DNA of 64,000 nucleotides from G963676655 sp963676655 (GCA_963676655.2 CAXXKX010000003.1:2728001-2792000), one strand, 5' to 3'; positions 18,428 through 27,407 are shown, counted from the first letter of the stretch. Numbers and translations: made by a program. The notes: generated from the letters alone by a model not told the origin.

Positions 18428-18479
18428 TTAAAAGACTAGTCATTTAATTTTAATATAATAAAACTATTCTTTATTTCAA
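18428..18479 (-). promoter_or_regulatory. GH2 promoter with palindromic operator
   Basis: On the minus strand TTGAAA (18479-18474) and TATATT (18457-18452) are 16 bases apart. A near-perfect 20-bp palindrome centred on GACTAGTC (18428-18447) lies just downstream, where the transcript would start. It is a likely binding site for the adjacent GntR protein. Confidence 0.65.
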
Positions 18480-18480
18480 G

Positions 18481-18508
18481 TTGATTATTTTAATTAATTG
18501 ATTATATT
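18481..18508 (+). promoter_or_regulatory. Promoter of the second GntR regulator
   Basis: TTGATT (18481-18486) and TATATT (18503-18508) with a 16-base spacer, about 30 bases before the TTG start. Confidence 0.5.
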
Positions 18509-18539
18509 GTAGAAAAAATAATAATTAAGGGAATTCCGT

Positions 18540-19517
18540 TTGAAAATAGAACGATACAGACAAATCGCGCAGATTCTGATGAAAGAACTGCAGTCGGGCA
18601 CATACAAGCCCGGTGATACTTTTCCGGTTCGTTCGGAATTGGCGAAGCGTTTTAAAACCACTCGCAGCACGGTGAACCGGGCGATGGAAGAGTTGATCGG
18701 CAAAGGTTTTCTGGCGGCGCGGCGCGGGGCCGGAACGGTGGTGGTGTCACTGGAAACCCGGTTGCGTATCGCCTACGTGTCCCCTGCCTGGTTGATGCAT
18801 TATATGCCAAGGCCGGCGGAATGCAAACTTACCTATTTCTCCGCGGAGGAAGTTTTGAATTCACGCACCAGCTTGAATAAGTTGAGCGGTTATGACGGGA
18901 TCATCTGGTCGCATCCGGAGGAAAAAGAATTTCCGCTGATCAAGAAAATTGCCGCCGGAATTCCGCTGGTTCTGGTAAACCGGACCTGCGAGGGCGTACA
19001 CTCAGTCGTTTCCGAATATGTTGAAACTTTTTCAAAACATGTCAGTCAACGTCTGAATGAACATCCTGGCATCACTCCGAATCTATTGACCAGCGCCGCG
19101 TCCTCGACTCCGTATCGTCAGCGTTTTGACGGTTTTGTCAAGGCGTGTCGCGAGCATAAACGGTTCTATGAAGTGATAGAACTGCCGGACGATTTTGCGT
19201 CGAAGCTCGCGTTTCTTGAAAAATATCTGCTTGATGATGAACAGGATTTATTGATTTTCGCTGATAACTGGGCTCATACCGGGGCGTTGATCACCTGGAC
19301 CCGGAATCACGGGCGGGAATTTGGACGGAATATTTTCTATACCGACTTTGACAATACCGAGCCGGAGCATGTCTGGGGGATCACTACCACCAGTATTGTT
19401 CAGGATTTCGACTCCCTGACTGATGCCGCTTTAAAGGAACTCCTGAAGCTGGTCAGAAAGGTCAAGGCTCCCCGGAATATCTTTCTGCCGCCGGAATTAC
19501 GGCTCGGGAATACATAA
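18540..19517 (+). CDS. GntR-family transcriptional regulator
   Basis: 325 residues. Winged helix at 1-70 (RYRQIAQILMKELQSGTYKPGD, TTRSTVNRAMEELIGKGFL, RRGAGTVV). It is followed by a sugar-binding-protein-like effector domain of about 250 residues (IIWSHPEE, IPLVLVNRTC, LLIFADNWAHTGALITW). The domain is less typical of LacI than the regulator at 14512. TTG start with AAGGGA nine bases upstream. Divergent from the GH2 gene, so it is most simply its specific, sugar-responsive regulator acting on the GACTAGTC palindrome. Confidence 0.88.
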   Translation: MKIERYRQIAQILMKELQSGTYKPGDTFPVRSELAKRFKTTRSTVNRAMEELIGKGFLAARRGAGTVVVSLETRLRIAYVSPAWLMHYMPRPAECKLTYFSAEEVLNSRTSLNKLSGYDGIIWSHPEEKEFPLIKKIAAGIPLVLVNRTCEGVHSVVSEYVETFSKHVSQRLNEHPGITPNLLTSAASSTPYRQRFDGFVKACREHKRFYEVIELPDDFASKLAFLEKYLLDDEQDLLIFADNWAHTGALITWTRNHGREFGRNIFYTDFDNTEPEHVWGITTTSIVQDFDSLTDAALKELLKLVRKVKAPRNIFLPPELRLGNT

Positions 19518-19634
19518 AACCAGTTTTTAGGTAAATAGTTTATTGCGATATCGATTCTGATATTGATTTTTGAAAATGGCCGTGTATTTTTTATTAATGT
19601 GCAAGTCCAACCCCAATAAATAAGGAATAGAGAA

Positions 19635-20393
19635 ATGATTAACCAAGTCAAGTTTTCTGTGAAGACCGTAGTTTCCCTGGTATCTTTGAGTTTGGCTGCC
19701 GTCCTGACCGGGTGTGCGTCATCGAATGTCAAGATTACGGATCGCGCTCCTTATGATTCGATTGTCAAGCCGGACTTCGTTCTGGTTCAGAATCTGGCGA
19801 TATCTCCGGGCAAAGTCAAGTTGGACGATGGAATGATTGCCAAGGCTATCCGGGATAAAGAAAAAGTAACCCAGACGCAGCAGGAAATCAAACTGGGCAA
19901 GCTGGCCGCTAAAACTTTTACCGACAGTCTGATTAAATATCTAAAGATGGCCGGAGTAAAGGCTGTTAAAGCCGGAGCCGGCCAGAAGCCGACTGGCAGA
20001 ACTCTGGTTTTGGGCGGTAAATTTATTCAGGTCAACCGGGGAAATCAGGCAGTCAGGGTGCTGATAGGCTTTGGTTTCGGCAATGGCGATATCAAAGCAC
20101 TGATCATCTGCAGTCAGAACGGCGCTCAGATTGCCCGTGCCGTGGTTTCCACAACCGGCGGTCATAAACCGGGTATCCTGGTTCCAGTTGCCGGCGGGGC
20201 TGCGGCGGGCTCGATTATCGTTTCGTCCACGGTCTCCGGGGCATCGGCGGTTGTCGGCGAAGGTTTCCTTGCCTCGCTCCAGGCTGATGTCGATCGCGCG
20301 GCCAAAGGTGTTGCCAAAAAAATAGTCCAGGGCTACATAAACCATAACTGGTTGCCCAAGGACGCCATCGACAAGCTTAACGGCTTGTTTTAA
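19635..20393 (+). CDS. DUF4410-like lipoprotein
   Basis: 252 residues. A lipoprotein signal ends in LAAVLTGC (Cys at 27), so the protein is lipid-anchored, probably in the outer membrane. The body has the PDFVLVQNLAISP opening and the central LVLGGKFIQVNRGNQAVRVLIGFG segment, as in DUF4410 proteins of PVC bacteria and others. A glycine/alanine-rich stretch at about 175-215 could insert in or lie along a membrane. Single gene with an AAGGAA site. Function of the family is not established. Confidence 0.75.
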   Translation: MINQVKFSVKTVVSLVSLSLAAVLTGCASSNVKITDRAPYDSIVKPDFVLVQNLAISPGKVKLDDGMIAKAIRDKEKVTQTQQEIKLGKLAAKTFTDSLIKYLKMAGVKAVKAGAGQKPTGRTLVLGGKFIQVNRGNQAVRVLIGFGFGNGDIKALIICSQNGAQIARAVVSTTGGHKPGILVPVAGGAAAGSIIVSSTVSGASAVVGEGFLASLQADVDRAAKGVAKKIVQGYINHNWLPKDAIDKLNGLF

Positions 20394-20613
20394 GTTAATT
20401 CAACCGGTGACTTCTTTTACTCAGGAGTGATTGAGTCTCCGGAATTCTTTCGGTGTAAAATTTGTATTGGTGAGAATATTATTTGAGTGGCATAAATCAC
20501 AAAATGGCCACTTTTTAAAGTATTAACATTGCATTTTTTCCTGAATATATGCATATTTAATAAACTGATATTATGTCATTTTATCAAATAAGGCAATTAT
20601 ATGGAGGGAAATA

Positions 20614-21117
20614 ATGTTCAGAAAACTTCTGCTTTTTATTATTCTTGCTGTGGCGGTTACTTCTTATGCTGGAGATTCAGCCGTCAAAGTGGAATATGAC
20701 GGTAAAATTGAAATTCATAATCTTCATAAAGATGTTCGTTATGTCCTGAATCGCAAACATGTTTTTACTAATGTACCTCAAAATTTATTGTTCAATCAAG
20801 TTACTATTATGAATGGTAGCGCTCATAAGAAGATTAAAGTGACAGTCCCTGACAATACTGTCTTGCATATATGTCTTGATAGCGGCCTGAATACAAAAAA
20901 GAAATACAAATCCGAGTTGAATGAATACATCAGGTATTTGCAGCGTCAAGGGTGGAGAACTGCCGGCAAAATCACTACCTCGGATACGAGAATGAAGTAT
21001 CTTCGCGTTTTTACCAAAATGTTCTACAAAGGAGCGTCAGAAGAATTTCTTGGTCTTGGTTTTCCGGGGGTAATGATCATTGCCAAATCCATCGAGTTGG
21101 AAAAGGCAAAGGAATAA
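20614..21117 (+). CDS. Secreted hypothetical protein
   Basis: 167 residues with a clear signal peptide (FRKLLLFIILAVAVTSYA, cleavage before GDSA) and a GGAGG ribosome site. The mature part is basic, beta-rich at first and helical after about residue 100, with one Cys. No family recognised. The local sequence is more AT-rich than the flanking metabolic genes, and the gene sits with the next hypothetical in an accessory stretch, so recent acquisition is possible. Confidence 0.6.
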   Translation: MFRKLLLFIILAVAVTSYAGDSAVKVEYDGKIEIHNLHKDVRYVLNRKHVFTNVPQNLLFNQVTIMNGSAHKKIKVTVPDNTVLHICLDSGLNTKKKYKSELNEYIRYLQRQGWRTAGKITTSDTRMKYLRVFTKMFYKGASEEFLGLGFPGVMIIAKSIELEKAKE

Positions 21118-21153
21118 ATTAAGTCAAAAATTTTAATGATTTACAACTGAACA

Positions 21154-21948
21154 ATGAAAAAATATAGTAAATATCTGACAAAGAACAATATCATTTGCGC
21201 TTTCTTTGTATTGGTCGCTTTAATTGCATTAACACCGGATAATTTTCTTGTGATCCTTTGGAGACAGAAGATTGTTTGGGATATTAATCATAAGCAGGGT
21301 GTTGATTCGTCATCAATATGCAATAATGTAGTTTACCACTTGGATAATTTAGAACCGGAAGCAATTTATGAATATCTGGTTAAGACGAAAAATATGGGGA
21401 ATGGCGCTATTGTTATTGCCAAATGTGTAGTTCTTGAAAAATGGGCGATGCTGCCTTTTCTGAAAAAAATAGCAAATCATAATGAGAAAAGTAAAAATGA
21501 TAAATATTTCTATGCGAAAACTGCAATCGTCGCAATGAACAATGATGTCAGACTGCCCCGGGTGGACATGAATACATTGCATCCATACGATGCCGCAATG
21601 AAAACTTATATAAACTTTACGATAAAAGTAAAAAAAGAGTGGATTGCTTACGGAAAGAAACATTTAGACGCAATTGCATTGAAAACAATAGCTAATTTCT
21701 CAATACATCATAAAATAGGGAGCCACAGCGTCGGCTTTTATTCCCCATATTATTTTGGAGATTATGTCGAATACAGTTCACCGGTTAATGGCAGTGGCAA
21801 GGGCCATATTTTGTCCATGGAAGTTGATGAATCTGGAGCTGTCAGCTATCTGGTGAAGTGTAAATTGAAAGACGGTAAAACCGAGATATGCGGAGGAATA
21901 TTTCCCGAGGATATCAAGGTTTATCAACCTCGAAAAGATAAAAAATAA
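21154..21948 (+). CDS. Membrane-anchored hypothetical protein
   Basis: 264 residues. One N-terminal transmembrane segment (about 13-34, IICAFFVLVALIALT) is followed by a helical soluble domain. A C-terminal small beta domain (about 205-255, GDYVEYSSPVNGSGKGHIL through IFPEDIKVY) resembles an SH3-like fold. No family recognised. It starts 36 bases after the previous hypothetical gene, so the two are probably co-transcribed. AT-rich like its neighbour. Confidence 0.6.
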   Translation: MKKYSKYLTKNNIICAFFVLVALIALTPDNFLVILWRQKIVWDINHKQGVDSSSICNNVVYHLDNLEPEAIYEYLVKTKNMGNGAIVIAKCVVLEKWAMLPFLKKIANHNEKSKNDKYFYAKTAIVAMNNDVRLPRVDMNTLHPYDAAMKTYINFTIKVKKEWIAYGKKHLDAIALKTIANFSIHHKIGSHSVGFYSPYYFGDYVEYSSPVNGSGKGHILSMEVDESGAVSYLVKCKLKDGKTEICGGIFPEDIKVYQPRKDKK

Positions 21949-22018
21949 ATTCATCAGGTATTTTTATTGAGAAACGTCGCGCTGACTTTATAAACGCTAT
22001 GTGTTTCTTAATTCCATT

Positions 22019-22187
22019 ACCCGATAATATCTTTTAAGTTGCCGCCGGGGAATTCAGCGGCCCAGGCGCGAACTGTTTTGCGTAAGTCTTCAGGTTCGTG
22101 GAACAGTGAGGGCAGGGCGGTGACTTTTTCCAGTTTTTCCAGCAGCATGACGGCAATCCGGTCAGTCATCGCGGCGATGGCGGCTTG
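22019..22187 (-). pseudogene. Duplicated 3' fragment of the nucleoside deoxyribosyltransferase gene
   Basis: About 165 bases match 24067-24235 with roughly nine in ten identical positions by eye. Translated on the minus strand the fragment gives the same C-terminus (MLLEKLEKVTALPSLFHE, then WAAEFPGGNL) ending in its own stop, but an in-frame stop lies just upstream and no 5' part is present. It is a remnant left when the intervening stretch 22190-24060 was inserted or duplicated. The rest of the 391-base gap 21949-22339 shows nothing else. Confidence 0.85.
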
Positions 22188-22339
22188 TTTTATGGTTCAT
22201 CTGTATTTTTGAACTGTTCAGGTTGGTATTACAGATCATTATTCTGGTTATCATCATAGTCATCTGCTGTCCATGTCCGCTTTATTTTGAGAACGTTATA
22301 ATGTTTATCTATGGATGTTGAGATGTTGCCATCCAATAG

Positions 22340-22954
22340 TTAATTTTCTGCACTGCCAATATCTGTACCAATGATGAAATTTTTATTTTTCAAAATGCTT
22401 AATATTCTTTCACATTTTGCTGGTGAATCATTCGGGCCGGCAATGAAAAGCGGTTCTCCATCTCGTCCAAATTCAAATTCCAGGGATGAGGTCTCGTGGT
22501 TTACGTCATCAAAAATTTTGATGGCCGTATTATATTCTTTACATGGAGAAAAGCCGATTTGTTTACTCCATGTGACTGCGTCATATAGTAATTTTTTTGC
22601 ATCTTCGGGCTTTATCTCTTCGAAAGGACGTTGAGATTTCATGTTTTCGTATTCTTCTGCAAAAATATTCCTTACAAAGCCATCTTTTATTCCCAGGCAG
22701 AACGAATCAATTAGAAAGGACGCGATGACAAGGCCGCCTTCCCTTGACCGTCTGGCTGCCGTCACATGCAATATGCCTGAATCACGGCCGGAATAATCGA
22801 TACTGCAATCGTAAAATTCTAAATTTCGACAACTTTTTATCAGTCGTGCTTCTGGGCTGAGATTTTTTAAAATATTAGCCTGCTTCTGTTTGTCTTTTGA
22901 TTTAGCTTTTCTTTTTTCAAGTTTTTTTTGTCGAGCGTTTTTAGCCATTGGCAT
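22340..22954 (-). CDS. Hypothetical protein with Lys-rich N-terminus
   Basis: 204 residues. The first 30 residues are strongly basic (KNARQKKLEKRKAKSKDKQK), suggesting nucleic-acid or ribosome contact. The rest is a compact alpha/beta region with RRSREGGLVIASFLIDSFC and LGIKDGF. No family is named with confidence. It lies between the truncated gene copy and the exonuclease gene, 30 bases after the latter, so both may have arrived together. Confidence 0.6.
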   Translation of the reverse strand: MPMAKNARQKKLEKRKAKSKDKQKQANILKNLSPEARLIKSCRNLEFYDCSIDYSGRDSGILHVTAARRSREGGLVIASFLIDSFCLGIKDGFVRNIFAEEYENMKSQRPFEEIKPEDAKKLLYDAVTWSKQIGFSPCKEYNTAIKIFDDVNHETSSLEFEFGRDGEPLFIAGPNDSPAKCERILSILKNKNFIIGTDIGSAEN

Positions 22955-22984
22955 TTCCTCAAATTGTTGGCGTTAATCAATTGT

Positions 22985-23581
22985 TTATTTTCTTTTACAA
23001 CTGCATGGTTTGTATCCGGACGCATACATTTTTCCAATTTTCATATCAATATTCCGGGCTAATTGATTGGGACTATTCATGCCGGCTTCAGCCAGCATGG
23101 TTAACAAAACCTTCCCGGCTGCTTCAGCGTCAGCTTGTGCATTATGATGTTTAAACTCATGCCCGATATAATCGCATAGCGTATTTAGCTTATGGTTATG
23201 CAAGTGTCGCCACAAACGACTTGCTGCTTTGTAAGTACAGAAATAATCGAATTCCGGATATGGCATATGGTATAAGTCGCATACCGCGCGGAGTACCGAC
23301 ATATCAAACGCGGCATTATGCGCAACCACCAAATCCGCCTTGAGGTGTTCAATAAGCCAACTTGAGAGGGATTTGAAATCCGGGGATGCCGCTACATCTT
23401 GCGAGCGGATTCCATGAATACTAATGTTAAACGGGTCAAAATACGCACAGGAACGATGAGGTTTAATCAAGTATTCGTCGGTTTCAATAATTTCGCCATC
23501 CAGGATTATTGCGATTCCTACTGAGCACGCGCTGCCGCGAGACGAGTTGGCTGTTTCAAAATCAATACAAGTTATCTTCAT
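22985..23581 (-). CDS. DEDDh 3'-5' exonuclease, DNA polymerase III epsilon-like
   Basis: 198 residues with all three exonuclease motifs: Exo I DFETAN (D7, E9), Exo II VVAHNAAFDMSVLR (near 88-101) and Exo III with HNAQADAE (near 147-154, the His of the DEDDh class). It is short and lacks the polymerase-binding tail of DnaQ. A C-terminal Cys/Lys-rich end (YKPCSCKRK) may bind metal. Likely a stand-alone DNA or RNA trimming enzyme. It lies in the accessory stretch between the duplicated fragment and an IS relic. Confidence 0.88.
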   Translation of the reverse strand: MKITCIDFETANSSRGSACSVGIAIILDGEIIETDEYLIKPHRSCAYFDPFNISIHGIRSQDVAASPDFKSLSSWLIEHLKADLVVAHNAAFDMSVLRAVCDLYHMPYPEFDYFCTYKAASRLWRHLHNHKLNTLCDYIGHEFKHHNAQADAEAAGKVLLTMLAEAGMNSPNQLARNIDMKIGKMYASGYKPCSCKRK

Positions 23582-23675
23582 TCGTTTACTCTGTTTTGAT
23601 GGTGTTTACAATCAATTTATAATAGCTTTATCAACACGAAAATTCAACACAGGAACTTATTTAAGTGGTTGGTAT

Positions 23676-23747
23676 ACATATAAGGACCCAACATTAACGG
23701 TATATAATTATCGCTAATGCAAAACCAACGAAAGGGACCTTATATGT
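23676..23747. repeat. Inverted repeat at the end of an IS110-like relic
   Basis: ACATATAAGGACCC (23676-23689) is inverted as GGGACCTTATATGT (23734-23747) with one mismatch and a 44-base spacer. It immediately precedes a transposase-like reading frame. IS110 elements carry structured non-coding DNA at this place. Confidence 0.6.
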
Positions 23748-23850
23748 AAGAACAAATATACTGCTGGATTGACTTGCATTCAAGCAATTTGTATCTCAAA
23801 ATAGTTGAAAATTCAGAAAACTTCTTTGTCGAGATAACATCTCATAAATT
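23744..23850 (+). pseudogene. IS110-family transposase N-terminal relic
   Basis: The frame starting at 23744 reads Met, stop, then EQIYCWIDLHSSNLYLKIVE. The YCxIDLHSSN part matches the RuvC-like N-terminus of IS110/IS1111 transposases (first catalytic Asp). The similarity fades after about 25 codons and the frame ends soon after, so only a stub with a nonsense codon remains. The remaining gap 23851-24064 shows no gene. Confidence 0.6.
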
Positions 23851-24064
23851 GATTTTTAGATGTGAAAAATCTGATTTAAGCCTTGGGGCCAGTCGTTCAT
23901 CACGCCCCAAATAAAAGTCAATATCGGCGGTTAGAATTAAATATTTAATCATCACTTACTTTAATAAAAATACACAACAGTTTGATAATTATTGTCTTAT
24001 GGTGATTTTTGTGAGGTGAATTAAAGCTCAGTTTTTCTGTGCCATCCGTGGTGCAATTATTCTA

Positions 24065-24658
24065 TTACTTGATAATAGCCTTAAGGTTGCCGCCGGGGAA
24101 TTCGGCGGCCCAGGTGCGAACTGTTTTGCGTAAGTCTTCACGTTCGTGGAACAGCGAGGGAAGGGCGGTGACTTTTTCCAGTTTTTCCAGCAGCATGGCG
24201 GCAATCCGGTCGGTCATTACGGCGATGGCGGCTTGCGGAGAGTGGTTCTGCAGGATTTGTTTGTAGAGCTCCATCGCGTTGAAACGCAATGTTTCAGTAC
24301 GGGGATAGCCGGAACACATCAGATTCCAGGGATCGCCTTCCTGTTGATCGCCGCCGGACCGGAGGTCAGAACGCATTACGACACACGGCAGGTCGACCAT
24401 TTTGGCCATCATAAACTCGGCCACGGTGCCGGAATCAAGTTCCAAACCATCGAAATGAAAGACCGCGGCGTCGGATTCGAGCAGCAGTTTGAAATCCTGG
24501 TCGCGAATATCCAAGGCCCGTTTGACCGGCGTTTCGTTGTCTTGCGGCAGAATGACCTGCCAGCGTTTCGGGGCAAGACGATTTACGGCGTCTGCCAGCA
24601 GGGCATTGCCGATCAGATGTTTGTGGTCGAATAGTTCACCCGCAAAATAAATCTTCAT
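24065..24658 (-). CDS. Nucleoside 2-deoxyribosyltransferase-family protein
   Basis: 197 residues. MKIYFAGELFDHKHLIGN opens the Rossmann-like fold. DGLELDSGTVAEFMMAK carries the nucleophile Glu signature (D-G-x4-S-G-T-x2-E), and VVMRSDLR follows, as in the PF05014 family. These enzymes cleave or exchange the glycosidic bond of (deoxy)nucleosides or nucleotides in salvage and pool cleaning. The ATG of this gene overlaps the stop region of glycerate kinase by four bases, so the two are translationally coupled. The last 55 codons exist a second time at 22019-22187. Confidence 0.85.
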   Translation of the reverse strand: MKIYFAGELFDHKHLIGNALLADAVNRLAPKRWQVILPQDNETPVKRALDIRDQDFKLLLESDAAVFHFDGLELDSGTVAEFMMAKMVDLPCVVMRSDLRSGGDQQEGDPWNLMCSGYPRTETLRFNAMELYKQILQNHSPQAAIAVMTDRIAAMLLEKLEKVTALPSLFHEREDLRKTVRTWAAEFPGGNLKAIIK

Positions 24659-25794
24659 GGTTTTAGCGCCTTGATTATTCCGATTACGCTTACTACCGTA
24701 TTATAAAGGTTGTCAGGAGCGTTTTTCAGGGCGTCTTCCAGCGCTCCCGGCCCTGACGCGATACTGAGTGTCGCGATAAATTTTTTTCGGAGCAGGGCAA
24801 AGTCGCCTTTGATCGCGCCTGACAGCAATACTGTCGGCACACCAGCCTGAGATGCGGTATCGGCAACTACCGCGCAGAGTTTGCCGGAGGTGGTCTGCCC
24901 GTCAGTGCAGCCTTCTCCTGTTATTAACAGATCGGCGTCTTTTAAGAGTTCTTTCATCCCGGTAAGTTCGATCATCAGACCGGCGCCGGAAACAATTTCC
25001 GCTCCAGCCAATGTCCGCAGGCCGAAACCGAGTCCGCCTGCCGCGCCGTCACCTGGTTGATCGCAATTATTGGCAAAACCGGCTTTTTGGATCGCGGCGG
25101 CGTAATTAGCCATATTGGCTTCAAGAATTTCTACCATTTCAGGCGAGGCTCCTTTTTGAGGGCTGTAAACATGGGCCGCTCCGTTCGGACCGAGCAGCGG
25201 ATTGGTTACGTCGCAGGCAACCCGGATTTTCGCGTTTTCCAGCTCTTGGATGACGTCGGAATCATCGACCCCGCAGATTTCGCCCATGTCTTCGCCGGAA
25301 CAGCCGCAAACCTGATTGCCGCCTCGGGTCACCGGAAATTTGTAGCCGAGAGCCTGGGCCATACCCGCGCCGCCGTCGGTAGTGGCGCTGCCGCCGATGC
25401 CGATAATAATATCATTGATGCCGGATTTGAGGATATGGCGAATGACCTCGCCAGTGCCGTAAGTGGTGGTTTTCAATGGATTGAGTTCATTGCTTTTCAA
25501 TAGTTCGAGTCCGCTGGCGGCCGCCATTTCCATGATCGCGGTTTTGCCGTTACCGGTAACTCCGTATTGTGCATCGATAAGGCGTCCCAGTGGATCATGG
25601 ACAATGACGGTCTGTAAATGACCGCCGGTAGCGGCGACCGCCGCGTCAACCGTGCCTTCGCCGCCGTCGGCCATCGGAATAGAGATGACTTCCGCTTCCG
25701 GAATAATATCCAGAATGGCTTTTTCCATGATTTTACAGATTTCGGGGCTGCGCATATTGCCTTTATAAGAATCGGGCGCAAGAATTATTTTCAT
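24655..25794 (-). CDS. Glycerate kinase (GarK/GlxK family)
   Basis: 379 residues, the normal length of type-I glycerate 2-kinases. MKIILAPDSYKGNM is the family N-terminus. PMADGGEGTVDA, GIGGSATTDGGAGMAQALG and LLITGEGCTDGQTTSGK are the conserved nucleotide/substrate segments. It phosphorylates D-glycerate with ATP to phosphoglycerate, feeding lower glycolysis. First gene of a two-gene minus-strand operon with the deoxyribosyltransferase. It faces tpiA divergently across 258 bases. Confidence 0.94.
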   Translation of the reverse strand: MKIILAPDSYKGNMRSPEICKIMEKAILDIIPEAEVISIPMADGGEGTVDAAVAATGGHLQTVIVHDPLGRLIDAQYGVTGNGKTAIMEMAAASGLELLKSNELNPLKTTTYGTGEVIRHILKSGINDIIIGIGGSATTDGGAGMAQALGYKFPVTRGGNQVCGCSGEDMGEICGVDDSDVIQELENAKIRVACDVTNPLLGPNGAAHVYSPQKGASPEMVEILEANMANYAAAIQKAGFANNCDQPGDGAAGGLGFGLRTLAGAEIVSGAGLMIELTGMKELLKDADLLITGEGCTDGQTTSGKLCAVVADTASQAGVPTVLLSGAIKGDFALLRKKFIATLSIASGPGALEDALKNAPDNLYNTVVSVIGIIKALKP

Positions 25795-26052
25795 TAATAA
25801 AACTCCGTTATTTTCGGGCGTTGGCGGTTGTTAATCTATACGACAACAGCGGACTGTCAATTAACAACTTAATCGGCTTAATCTACACCGGAAATGAAAT
25901 TTTTCAGTCTGAAAGTCTCTCTAATCCGGAAAAAAAGCACATTTTTTGATGTTATAATTCGATATTTGCGTTTTTACGGAGTAAAGTACCAACTTCAATA
26001 TTTTAATTGAAATACAATTGTAATTAGTAACATAAAACGACAGGAGAACACA

Positions 26053-26814
26053 ATGTCAAGAAAAGTAATTATCGCCGGCAACTGGAAAATGAACAAAACC
26101 GCAGCCGAGGGCAAAGCCCTGGTTGAAGAACTGATCCCGCTGGTTAGCGATGTCACCGCCTGTGAAGTGGTTGTCTGCCCGACTTTCACCACTTTGTCCG
26201 CAGTGGTTGAAGCCTGCAAAGGTACCAACGTCAAAGTTGGCGCCCAGAATATCAGTTGGGCCGAGTCCGGCGCTTTTACCGGTGAAATTTCCGCCGCTAT
26301 GCTGAAAGAAGTCGGAGTTGAATTTGTGATCATCGGTCACAGCGAACGCCGTCAGTACTTCGGTGAAACCGACGAAACTGTCAATATGCGCACTAAAGCG
26401 GCTCTGGGCGCAGGTTTGAAACCGATTGTCTGTATCGGTGAATTGCTGGAAGAGCGCGAAAGCGGTAAAACCGAAGAAGTACTTGATTGTCAGGTCCGTA
26501 ACGGTTTGGCCGGTTTGAGCGCCGAAGATATGGCGAACACGGTTGTCGCTTATGAACCGGTCTGGGCTATCGGTACCGGTAAAACCGCTACTCCGGAAAT
26601 GGCGCAGGAAACCCAGGCGTTTGTCCGCAAAGTCGTTGCCGATATGTTCGGCTGTGAAGTTGCCGAAGGTTTGCGTATCCAGTACGGCGGCAGCATGAAG
26701 CCGGATAATTCGGGCGAATTGGTCGCGCAGCCGGATATTGACGGCGGTCTCATCGGCGGAGCTTCTTTAAAAGCTGACAGCTTTGCGCAGTTAGTCAAAA
26801 ACGCGATAGGTTAA
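26053..26814 (+). CDS. tpiA: Triosephosphate isomerase
   Basis: 253 residues, full length. GNWKMNK carries the catalytic Lys, IIGHSERR the electrophile His, AYEPVWAIGTG the base Glu and YGGSMKPDN the phosphate loop. It interconverts dihydroxyacetone phosphate and glyceraldehyde-3-phosphate in the cytoplasm. Start set by AGGAG nine bases before ATG. A possible -10 box TATAAT lies at 25953-25958 without a good -35. A stable hairpin follows the gene. Confidence 0.98.
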   Translation: MSRKVIIAGNWKMNKTAAEGKALVEELIPLVSDVTACEVVVCPTFTTLSAVVEACKGTNVKVGAQNISWAESGAFTGEISAAMLKEVGVEFVIIGHSERRQYFGETDETVNMRTKAALGAGLKPIVCIGELLEERESGKTEEVLDCQVRNGLAGLSAEDMANTVVAYEPVWAIGTGKTATPEMAQETQAFVRKVVADMFGCEVAEGLRIQYGGSMKPDNSGELVAQPDIDGGLIGGASLKADSFAQLVKNAIG

Positions 26815-26834
26815 GGCTCAATTATACTTGAACG

Positions 26835-26862
26835 ACAGGGCGGAGAGTGCTCTCCGTCCTGT
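26835..26862 (+). terminator. Hairpin after tpiA
   Basis: A 13-bp stem with one G-U pair (ACAGGGCGGAGAG / CTCTCCGTCCTGT) has a 2-base loop, starting 20 bases after the stop. The following sequence is only weakly T-rich, so it is a probable but not classical terminator. Confidence 0.55.
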
Positions 26863-26932
26863 TTGCTGACGGTATGTTTACTCGATAAATATGGAAAAAA
26901 CAGTATCATTGATTAGTAGTTGCAATTTTAAC

Positions 26933-26961
26933 TTGACTTTTTAATGCAGTTATGCTAGAGT
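26933..26961 (+). promoter_or_regulatory. Probable secG promoter
   Basis: TTGACT (26933-26938) and TAGAGT (26956-26961) with 17 bases between, about 65 bases before the ATG of secG. Confidence 0.45.
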
Positions 26962-27026
26962 AATTCCAAAGGTTTTAAAGAGTATCGCAGAGGCGTCGAA
27001 GATTTATATTCGAAAGGCGAAAAAAA

Positions 27027-27407
27027 ATGGAAGTTTTTAGAATAGTTCTTTACACAACAGTCATTGTTATTGCGCTGTTGCTGATAGGGCTAATTTTGAT
27101 TCAGCAGTCCAAAGGCGGCGGCTTCGGCAGTGCTTTTTCCGGACTGAGTGAATCTGTTTTCGGGGCACGGGCCGGCAGTCATCTGACAAAGCTGACGGTG
27201 ATTCTCACCTCGCTTTTCTTTTTTCTCACATTGATTCTTGCGGTTGTAACCGGGCGTACAGTTCGGGATTCAAGCGCGATCCAGACAACCGCCGATCTGA
27301 AGGCGGATGCGGCAGCAGAAAAGCCGGTTGCGGCAAAGCCTGTTAACCCTGCCGCGGTTAAACCGGTAAAGCCTGCTGATTCCAAGCCGGCACCCCCGGC
27401 AAAATAG
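27027..27407 (+). CDS. secG: Preprotein translocase subunit SecG
   Basis: 126 residues. Two transmembrane helices (about 5-25 and 53-73) flank the conserved cytoplasmic loop LILIQQSKGGGFGSAF with SVFGARAG, the hallmark of SecG. The C-terminal 40 residues are an Ala/Pro/Lys-rich tail (PVAAKPVNPAAVKPVKP) longer than in E. coli. It assists SecYE/SecA export in the inner membrane. It stands 145 bases before the pilus-like operon and may be its upstream neighbour only. Confidence 0.93.
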   Translation: MEVFRIVLYTTVIVIALLLIGLILIQQSKGGGFGSAFSGLSESVFGARAGSHLTKLTVILTSLFFFLTLILAVVTGRTVRDSSAIQTTADLKADAAAEKPVAAKPVNPAAVKPVKPADSKPAPPAK

